From JBMNOZ01 sp050943335 (lineage in GTDB: Bacteria > Bacillota > Desulfitobacteriia > Desulfitobacteriales > Syntrophobotulaceae), in NCBI GenBank assembly GCA_050943335.1, contig JBMNOZ010000022.1, positions 1 through 28,195 on the forward strand: a stretch of DNA of 28,195 bases. Reading direction: 5' to 3'. The notes under the pieces were generated by a model, which was not told where the DNA came from, made no database searches, and was given only the letters and a program-made list of their open reading frames with translations. This document shows positions 23,029 to 28,195 of the stretch, in pieces. Positions within the stretch are counted from its first letter, which is position 1, and the number at the start of each line of letters is the position of its first letter. The position numbers were made by a program, and so were the translations under genes.

Positions 23029-24150
23029 ATGAAGCGTTTATCTAAAGTAATTGAAAAAACTTTAAAAGCTGTCGAAGACGGTAAAGAAGAAATATTTAAT
23101 ATTTACGAAGCTACCAAACATGAGGTTCAACGCTTAGAAAATGAATTAACTTATTTGTCCCAGGAGCTAAATGAGATATTTGTTAAAGTTGAACGGCAAC
23201 AAAAACTAGTAAAGGCTTCAAGACAAAGATTAATGATCGTAAATCGAGATTTTCGCAACTATAGTGAAAAACAAAAAATTGAAGCTTATGCCCAGGCTAA
23301 CAATGCTCAAGCGGAATTGAAACTTTTAGAAGATAAAGAGCTTCAGCTCCGAAGTAGAAGAGATGAAATTGAAAGGTCCTTGAAAAATTTAAAGGGTACT
23401 GTCCAAAAAGCGGAGAATTTAATTAGCCAGATCAGCCTGGCGATAACTTTCTTAAAAGAGGGAATCACAGAGATTTCTAATTTATATAATCCGGACCAAA
23501 AAACAGAAGTCGCTATTCGGATCTTAAAGGCTCAGGAAGAGGAAAGACGGCGATTGGCCAGGGAAGTGCATGACGGTCCGGCTCAAAGTCTAGCTAATAT
23601 AGTGCTTAGATTGGAAATCGCCGAGAAGTTATTAGAGCTAGATCATAGGAAAGTAAAACAAGAACTAAAAGAACTAAATAGTTTGGTCCGGAAAAACCTA
23701 AAGGATATCCGAAGAATTATTTTTGATCTACGTCCATTAATACCGGAAAATGCCAGTCTTAAAGAGATTATAGAAAACTACAGCAAGCAATATGAAAAAA
23801 CTCATGGAATTCTTTGTAAACTAAATTTCAAAGGTCAAGAAAAGGAGCCCAATCCTATATTAAAACTTGCTCTGTTGCAGATTATACAAGAAGGCATGAT
23901 AAATGTCGCTAAACACGCTCAAGCACAGGAATGTATAGTCAACCTGGAATTTCAAGAGCAGTTTATTGAGGGAAAAATCATAGATGAAGGGCAAGGATTT
24001 AATCCTGAAGAAACTCTTAAAAATCCAGGTGAACATTTTGGCTTGATCGGGGTAGCGGAACGAATTGAAATGTTCTCCGGAACCTTTTCTCTAAAATCAG
24101 CTCCAGGGAAGGGGACAATATTCCAATTTGGATTGCCTTACACGAAATAG
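23029..24150 (+). CDS. DegS-like cytoplasmic sensor histidine kinase
   Basis: The 373-residue protein follows the DegS plan. It has no membrane segments; a long coiled-coil sensor of about 160 residues (e.g. EDKELQLRSRRDEIERSL, LISQISLAITFLKEGITEI) leads to a HisKA_3 phosphoacceptor box EEERRRLAREVHDGPAQ with H181, then DIRRIIFDLRP, and a HATPase domain with an N box (QEGMINVAKHAQA), IIDEGQGF and FGLIGVAERIE. The ATG at 23029 is preferred because GGGAGGG lies just upstream and the protein then begins MKRLSKVIEKTLK, as in DegS homologues. An upstream in-frame ATG at 22990 has no RBS. The response regulator follows 13 bases later and is the evident partner. DegS/DegU systems control exoenzymes, motility or competence in Bacillus. 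The signal and targets here are unknown. Confidence 0.92.
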   Translation: MKRLSKVIEKTLKAVEDGKEEIFNIYEATKHEVQRLENELTYLSQELNEIFVKVERQQKLVKASRQRLMIVNRDFRNYSEKQKIEAYAQANNAQAELKLLEDKELQLRSRRDEIERSLKNLKGTVQKAENLISQISLAITFLKEGITEISNLYNPDQKTEVAIRILKAQEEERRRLAREVHDGPAQSLANIVLRLEIAEKLLELDHRKVKQELKELNSLVRKNLKDIRRIIFDLRPLIPENASLKEIIENYSKQYEKTHGILCKLNFKGQEKEPNPILKLALLQIIQEGMINVAKHAQAQECIVNLEFQEQFIEGKIIDEGQGFNPEETLKNPGEHFGLIGVAERIEMFSGTFSLKSAPGKGTIFQFGLPYTK

Positions 24151-24163
24151 GAGGATTTCGTAA

Positions 24164-24799
24164 ATGATTAGAGTAGTGATTGCCGACGACCATCCGCTTT
24201 TAAGGGAAGGATTAAGACGTATTTTAGAATTTGAGGAAGGGATCCAAGTTGTTGCCGAAGTAGGCGATGGCCAAGGGGCGATTAATGTTGCCCGCAATCT
24301 CGAATTCGATATTTTACTTATGGACTTGAATATGCCCGGTGTAAACGGGCTAGACGCTTGTCGAGTAATTCGCAGGGAAAAACCTGAAATCGGAATTTTA
24401 GTTTTAACGGTTGATGACTCTGACGAAAAAGTTTTTCAGGTTCTTCAGCTTGGAGTTGCCGGCTATTTATTAAAAGATGTGGTACCCGAAACCCTTGTAG
24501 AATCAATCCGCAAAGTATATGCCGGGGAACCTATTTTAGCGCCTACTGTGACCGAGAAGCTCTTGGATCAACTTTCGAATAATCAGCCCAAAGATCACTT
24601 TGGACTTAGCAAAAGAGAGCTTGAAATTCTTAGCTATGTCGTTAAAGGCGCTTCCAACAAAGATATAGGCACGACTCTGTTTATTAGTGAAAAAACAGTT
24701 AAAAACCATCTCTCCAATATTTTTCGGAAACTTGAAGTGGAAGACAGAACTCAAGCTGCTTTGAAAGCTGTTAAACTAAAGATGGTACCCTTGGAATAA
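24164..24799 (+). CDS. DegU-like NarL-family response regulator
   Basis: The 211-residue protein has a CheY-like receiver (VVIADDHPLLREGLRRIL, phosphoacceptor D54 in LLMDLNMPG, then LTVDDSDE and GYLLKDV, with the conserved lysine) and a C-terminal LuxR/NarL HTH (LSKRELEILSYVVKGASNKDIG... ISEKTVKNHLSNIFRKLEVEDRTQAA). The length and order match DegU. It is preceded by GGAGG and forms an operon with the kinase. Its stop is 14 bases from the convergent HD-domain gene, with no terminator visible between. Targets unknown. No binding motif could be assigned in the window. Confidence 0.95.
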   Translation: MIRVVIADDHPLLREGLRRILEFEEGIQVVAEVGDGQGAINVARNLEFDILLMDLNMPGVNGLDACRVIRREKPEIGILVLTVDDSDEKVFQVLQLGVAGYLLKDVVPETLVESIRKVYAGEPILAPTVTEKLLDQLSNNQPKDHFGLSKRELEILSYVVKGASNKDIGTTLFISEKTVKNHLSNIFRKLEVEDRTQAALKAVKLKMVPLE

Positions 24800-24813
24800 G
24801 TGATAAATCCTCT

Positions 24814-25404
24814 CTAAATCCAAGCATACTCCGAAGTTTGCCGCCTTATTCCAGCCAGAAAGCGCATTACCTCTTCCCGTCTTTTAACAGCGATACGTCG
24901 ACCGGGTTTTGTGCACACTTTCTTAGGTAGAGCTTCGGCAAAAATGTGAATTCTATTAAGAGCGTCTTCGGGGCTACAGATAAGTTCATCATAGCCTATT
25001 AGACTAAACATTTTTATTATCCCGATATTCCCAAGGTTATCTAAAATATTTGCATCTCTGATATAAAGGGCTTCATCACTTTTTCCCGGTTCGGAATAAT
25101 ACATGTGGGTCTCTATGGCTTCCAGAATCCTAGAGAGTTTGAACGGTTCTAAATTATATTTTTTCAAAATACTCATCGCCACCCCTTTGGAACGAAGAGC
25201 ATGATCAACATTAGGCAAGGCATATTGAGGGTATTTACCTATATCATGAAGCATAGAGGAGATAAATAGAATCTCATCATCAAGGTTCAAGGGAGCGGCT
25301 AATTCTTTAGCTTGATGATAAACTCTTTGGCAATGTTTCCAACCGAGGGCTGGATGAGCTCCGGAGGTATTTAGAATATTATAAAGTTCTTTTGTTAGGT
25401 CCAT
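24814..25404 (-). CDS. HD-domain metal-dependent phosphohydrolase
   Basis: The 196-residue protein has the HD-superfamily pattern: an initial H (HPALGWKHCQRVYHQAKELA), the metal-binding doublet H53-D54 in ISSMLHDIGKYPQYA, a further H in DHALRSKGVA, and a later helix with IETHMYYSEPGKSDEALYIRDANILDNLG, in which ETH and RDA-DxL are typical of this class. Substrates of such proteins range from nucleotides to cyclic nucleotides and cannot be assigned. The start at 25404 is chosen because AAAGGTGG lies a few bases upstream; a longer reading to 25470 has no RBS and an unlikely N-terminus. It is a single gene transcribed opposite to both neighbours. Confidence 0.85.
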   Translation of the reverse strand: MDLTKELYNILNTSGAHPALGWKHCQRVYHQAKELAAPLNLDDEILFISSMLHDIGKYPQYALPNVDHALRSKGVAMSILKKYNLEPFKLSRILEAIETHMYYSEPGKSDEALYIRDANILDNLGNIGIIKMFSLIGYDELICSPEDALNRIHIFAEALPKKVCTKPGRRIAVKRREEVMRFLAGIRRQTSEYAWI

Positions 25405-25545
25405 AAAGGCACCACCTTTCATAGAAATTAATACTTCAAACACACAGAAAACCCTTCCATAATATGGCAAAACATATCGTCAGAAAAAAACACAATCTTT
25501 TAATTTAAAACATCTTCTTTATATTCTTGGGTCTCAATAATGTAA

Positions 25546-25551
25546 TATAAT
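25546..25551 (+). promoter_or_regulatory. -10 box upstream of the dnaD-like gene
   Basis: A perfect TATAAT at 25546-25551, about 50 bases before the GTG start. No convincing -35 was found at 16-18 bases. Confidence 0.35.
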
Positions 25552-25600
25552 AAACACAGGATGCTATATCCGAAAAAAATATTTACTTTGAGGTGAAATA

Positions 25601-26317
25601 GTGTCTAACAACAATGTCTATGGGGGGTTCGCTCAAGCCCTTTTCTTTTCGGGATCCGTATCAATACCGCGTTTTTTACTAGATCAATATACCAATCTCG
25701 GCATTACAGATCGGGAAATGATGCTAATTATTCATATTCTTAACGAGGTTTCTCAAGATGAAAATAAAAATATCCCGAAAGCGATAATGACAAAGATGGG
25801 AATTTCGGCTCGGGAGTTTAATAAGCTGATAACCAGCCTTAAAGATAAAGGACTAATTTCTTCAGAATCCAAGGTTTTAAGCAATCAAATCACAAACAAT
25901 TCTGGTTATGATTTTAGCGGTCTAATTGACCAACTCTTTGAACTATGGGGTATTAAACAGTTTAAAAAATTAGAAAAAACCGAAAGTCTGGAAAATTCAA
26001 AACTAGTAAGCGTCTTCGAGAGGGAATTAGGACGGCCGTTAACAGCTTTTGAATGCGAGCATCTTGAAAAATGGCTGGAAGCCTCTTTTTCGGAGGAAGT
26101 AATTATTGAAGCCTTGCGCAGAGGGGTTAGTGCGGGAATAAGGAATTTTCGCTATTTAGATTCTATTTTGAGAGAATGGGAGAAAAAAGGGATTCGTACT
26201 CTTCTCGAGATTGAGGCTGAGGATGAGTATTTCCAATCCCGGAAAACTAAAAAAGCAGAAAGAAATATGAAATCTAAACAAATTATTAAGAGCAAATACG
26301 ATGATATTTACCTCTAA
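25601..26317 (+). CDS. dnaD: DnaD-domain primosome protein
   Basis: The 238-residue protein has a DnaD N-terminal winged-helix part (SGSVSIPRFLLDQYTNLGITDREMMLIIHIL, then MTKMGISAREFNKLITSLKDKGLI) and the DnaB_2/DDBH2 C-terminal domain (LVSVFERELGRPLTAFECEHLEKWLEA, EEVIIEALRRGVSAGIRNFRYLDSILREWEKKGI), containing the conserved YLDSILREW-like motif. In Firmicutes DnaD helps load the replicative helicase at origins and stalled forks. It starts with GTG after TTGAGGTG. A DnaC/DnaI-type ATPase follows 26 bases later, the pairing expected for a helicase-loading unit. Confidence 0.9.
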   Translation: MSNNNVYGGFAQALFFSGSVSIPRFLLDQYTNLGITDREMMLIIHILNEVSQDENKNIPKAIMTKMGISAREFNKLITSLKDKGLISSESKVLSNQITNNSGYDFSGLIDQLFELWGIKQFKKLEKTESLENSKLVSVFERELGRPLTAFECEHLEKWLEASFSEEVIIEALRRGVSAGIRNFRYLDSILREWEKKGIRTLLEIEAEDEYFQSRKTKKAERNMKSKQIIKSKYDDIYL

Positions 26318-26343
26318 CCTTTGAATACTTAAGGGGGGTCACT

Positions 26344-27150
26344 GTGGATAAAGCGGGTAAAATTGTTGCTCAGGTTATGGAAAAAATAAATGAGGATTAC
26401 AACCGGTTGCCTGATACTCAGACTATAGTAACTGAAGTGCCTAACTGCTCCCTGTGCGGGGATCGGGGAATTATTTTACAGGGAGAAGTAGCCACCCCTT
26501 GCCGTTGTATGGAGCAAAAGAGAATTGACAACAGTTTTAAATATGCGCGTCTTTCTAAAGAACTATTGAATTGCACCTTTGAGAAATTCAATTTCGAATA
26601 TTATTACCATGAAACATCCACTGAACACCATTCCAATGCCCAGAAGGCTTTAAAAGCAGCTCGTGATTTTTCAGAGCGGGTGCTTTTGAATCCCCATGAA
26701 ATAGGACTCTTGTTTTCCGGTCCTGTTGGTTGTGGCAAAACTTTCTTAGCGGCCGCCATTGCCAATGATCTGCTGGCCAAAAACCGCAGAATTTTATTTT
26801 TGATTGTCCCTGATCTCTTAGACGAGTTAAGAGCTACATACTCTGCTTATAGCGAGACCAGGGAAGCGGATTTACTTGATATCGCCAGGAATGTTCCCAT
26901 CCTAATTTTGGATGATCTCGGTGCCCACAACTACACAGAATGGACGCGTAACAGGATCTATTCCATCCTTAACTTTCGAATGAATGAACAATTACCGACT
27001 ATTATTACCACTAATCTCGATTTTTCAGAAATTGAACAATATTTGGGAGAAAGAACTTGTTCAAGATTATTGCAAATGTGCAGGATATTTAGAATGTCCA
27101 CCCCTCAAGATATTCGCATGCAGAAGTATAGAAAACGAGAAAAGTTGTAA
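26344..27150 (+). CDS. dnaC: DnaC/DnaI-type helicase loader ATPase
   Basis: The 268-residue AAA+ protein has Walker A GPVGCGKT (residues 126-133), Walker B ILILDDLG (D190, D191), a sensor segment ITTNLDFSEIEQYLGERTCSRLL, and an N-terminal cysteine cluster CSLCGDRG... CRCMEQKR that could bind zinc, as in DnaI-type loaders and their clostridial relatives. It loads the DnaB-type helicase onto DNA with ATP. An IstB-like transposon ATPase shares the core, but the cysteine cluster, the dnaD partner upstream and the absence of a transposase favour the chromosomal loader. The start is GTG after AAGGGGGG. It shares a likely transcript with dnaD and is followed by a strong terminator. Confidence 0.88.
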   Translation: MDKAGKIVAQVMEKINEDYNRLPDTQTIVTEVPNCSLCGDRGIILQGEVATPCRCMEQKRIDNSFKYARLSKELLNCTFEKFNFEYYYHETSTEHHSNAQKALKAARDFSERVLLNPHEIGLLFSGPVGCGKTFLAAAIANDLLAKNRRILFLIVPDLLDELRATYSAYSETREADLLDIARNVPILILDDLGAHNYTEWTRNRIYSILNFRMNEQLPTIITTNLDFSEIEQYLGERTCSRLLQMCRIFRMSTPQDIRMQKYRKREKL

Positions 27151-27200
27151 AAAGGCTTTACTTTCCCGAAAAAAGAATAATTAGAATAAATTTGTTGTAC

Positions 27201-27241
27201 AAACCTATGCATGTCCAGAGAAGGACGGCATAGGTTTTTTA
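27201..27241 (+). terminator. Rho-independent terminator of the dnaD-dnaC unit
   Basis: Stem AAACCTATGC (27201-27210) / GCATAGGTTT (27228-27237), with an inner GTCC / GGAC pairing, followed by TTTT. Confidence 0.85.
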
Positions 27242-27287
27242 TTAGAAAGCAATTTGATTCCTAAAAAAATAATAGGAGGTGCCTTAA

Positions 27288-27845
27288 GTGAGCAAATTCG
27301 TTACAGTTAAGAGAAAACACCTGGCTTATTCCGCTCTTGCCTTAGCTATTGTAGTTTTAGGGTACTTTGGAATTAGCTACATGGGGGAGAAAGAATTAAA
27401 CGTTAATACTGAACAGGTTCAACCTGAAATGAAGATCATAAGTATTGAATTCGATCCCCAAATTATGATTAGCGACCGGTCTTATGGGGAAGAGGAATAC
27501 AAAGGTATTAAAATTATGCCTCAAGCAAATTTTAAAACCTCAGCTATCATCCAGAATATGACTGAACAAACCGTGAAAGATGTCCCAGTGATATTATCGC
27601 TCGTATCTTTAGCCGATAAAAACCAAAAAGTAAGCAAAGAAGGGAAAATTCCGCTCCTTGAACCAGGTGCCACCGCTAAGATAACTTTTGAAAACATCTC
27701 TGCTTTAGGAGACGCTAAAGGGGAAAGCGCTTTGGCCGGTCAGCATGAACTGATTTTAGAAATTCGGGCTGATGGGTCAAACAATCTCCAGCAAAATACT
27801 GAAGCTCGAGTTCTGTTTAACGTTGATACGGCGGCGGTAAAATAA
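27288..27845 (+). CDS. Membrane-anchored extracellular protein of unknown function
   Basis: The 185-residue protein begins with basic residues (KRKH) and one hydrophobic segment LAYSALALAIVVLGYFGISYM, which is a signal anchor or uncleaved signal. The rest is predicted outside the cell. It shows a beta-rich pattern with a core such as FKTSAIIQNMTEQTVKDVPVILSLVSLAD, followed by PLLEPGATAKITFENI and GQHELILEIRADG, which resembles a CARDB or similar immunoglobulin-like adhesion/sugar-binding fold. The start is GTG, with AGGAGGT 8 bases upstream. No enzyme motif is seen. It sits between two hairpins, so it is probably a one-gene transcript. Family assignment is tentative. Confidence 0.75.
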   Translation: MSKFVTVKRKHLAYSALALAIVVLGYFGISYMGEKELNVNTEQVQPEMKIISIEFDPQIMISDRSYGEEEYKGIKIMPQANFKTSAIIQNMTEQTVKDVPVILSLVSLADKNQKVSKEGKIPLLEPGATAKITFENISALGDAKGESALAGQHELILEIRADGSNNLQQNTEARVLFNVDTAAVK

Positions 27846-27867
27846 TTAAATTACATGGAGTAGGGAA

Positions 27868-27910
27868 GTGAGTCCAGGGGAATAAATCGGCCCCTTGGCT
27901 CACCCTTTAT
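27868..27910 (+). terminator. Probable terminator after the membrane-anchored protein gene
   Basis: GTGAG-TCCAGGGG pairs with CCCCTTGG-CTCAC (27868-27903), a strong stem with a small bulge, followed by a short CCCTTTAT tail. Confidence 0.6.
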
Positions 27911-27928
27911 TGCGATCAGTTTATCTTG

Positions 27929-27934
27929 TATAAT
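27929..27934 (+). promoter_or_regulatory. -10 box directly upstream of the last gene
   Basis: A perfect TATAAT lies only 9 bases before the ATG at 27944, with no ribosome binding site between. If used, transcription would start almost at the start codon, giving a near-leaderless message. Confidence 0.35.
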
Positions 27935-27943
27935 CATCTTACA

Positions 27944-28195
27944 ATGAAAAAAGTAAGAATTATTTTTTATTTCCTAATATTTAACTTAATTATTTTCTTT
28001 CTTTCAGCCCCCTTGGTAATCTTTTATGGTCCTTTTAATTCGCTTAAACTTTTTACAATTGGAGCTATACATACCTCTCGCCACGCTGAAATTGCTGAAT
28101 ATTTTCTCCCCAAGGATCAAGTTCTGCAAATCAGAAGGGAATATAACCAAAAAATTATGGTCGAACCAGTAATTACAAATATAGGTAAGAGATTT
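27944..28195 (+). CDS. Probable phosphodiester glycosidase-family protein, 5' part
   Basis: An ATG at 27944 opens a frame that runs to the window end (84 codons seen). It starts with a basic MKKVR and one hydrophobic segment IIFYFLIFNLIIFFLSAPLVIF, probably a membrane anchor. After it come LKLFTIGAIHTSRHAEIAEYFLPKDQV and a basic stretch. The T-S-R-H...AEYFLP region resembles the start of the NAGPA/DUF2233 phosphodiester glycosidase and exopolysaccharide-type proteins, in which a similar segment follows a membrane anchor. The catalytic domain would lie beyond the window, so the call is weak. No Shine-Dalgarno is visible before the ATG. Confidence 0.5.
   Translation, partial: MKKVRIIFYFLIFNLIIFFLSAPLVIFYGPFNSLKLFTIGAIHTSRHAEIAEYFLPKDQVLQIRREYNQKIMVEPVITNIGKRF

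Noticed and set aside
25405..25470. 22-residue N-terminal extension of the HD-domain protein.
   Set aside because: No ribosome binding site at the earlier start, while AAAGGTGG precedes the ATG at 25404.
26344..27150. Reading the DnaC-like ATPase as IstB of an insertion sequence.
   Set aside because: No IstA transposase or terminal repeats nearby; the dnaD partner and N-terminal cysteine cluster favour the replication loader.

Overview
The window looks like chromosomal DNA of an anaerobic, low-GC Gram-positive bacterium of the Clostridia (Peptococcaceae-like is my best guess, an inference). The support is an oxygen-sensitive [FeFe]-hydrogenase operon, an oxygen-sensitive indolepyruvate:ferredoxin oxidoreductase, a DegS/DegU-type two-component pair, a DnaD plus DnaC/DnaI-type primosome pair, strong AGGAGG ribosome binding sites and AT-rich intergenic DNA with compact hairpin-plus-T terminators. 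I see no rRNA, tRNA, CRISPR array, phage gene or intact insertion sequence.

Layout. (1) 1-384: tail of a TetR-like regulator cut by the window edge. (2) 397-3185: a decayed regulatory unit. A sigma-54-dependent activator gene (minus strand) broken by about five frameshifts faces a well-preserved -24/-12 promoter with an upstream dyad, behind which only the last ~100 codons of an MFS transporter remain. (3) 3348-4975: a diacylglycerol-kinase-family lipid kinase and a TetR regulator with its own promoter and a likely operator. (4) 5088-10809: a Rex-like site, then an operon for a trimeric [FeFe] hydrogenase (HydC/NuoE-like, HydB/NuoF-like, HydA). The NuoF-like subunit is fused to a complete GltD/NfnB-like FAD/NAD(P)H module. 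(5) 10945-16635: a phosphotriesterase-family hydrolase, a VOC (glyoxalase-fold) protein, an unusual fusion of a sugar-isomerase-type TIM barrel with an acyl-CoA synthetase (minus strand), and an MFS carrier. This may be a small catabolic module for an unknown substrate. (6) 16632-18491: uracil-DNA glycosylase, a CoA-binding protein and a YkvA/DUF1232 protein. (7) 18752-22430: iorA-iorB and a phenylacetate-CoA-ligase-like gene, translationally coupled, for 2-keto acid/aryl-CoA conversion. (8) 22528-24799: a small secreted protein of unknown role and a DegS/DegU-like pair. (9) 24814-27845: an HD-domain phosphohydrolase (minus strand), DnaD, a DnaC/DnaI-type loader and a membrane-anchored extracellular protein. 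The window ends inside a probable phosphodiester glycosidase gene.

How the genes work together: the hydrogenase operon and the IOR operon both exchange electrons with ferredoxin. IOR would oxidise 2-keto acids from amino acids and reduce ferredoxin. The hydrogenase complex would couple ferredoxin and pyridine nucleotides to H2, and its added GltD-like module suggests a second pyridine-nucleotide site, perhaps NADP(H). The most unusual items are the NuoF-GltD fusion, the TIM-barrel/acyl-CoA-synthetase fusion and the dead sigma-54 regulon whose DNA sites are still intact.
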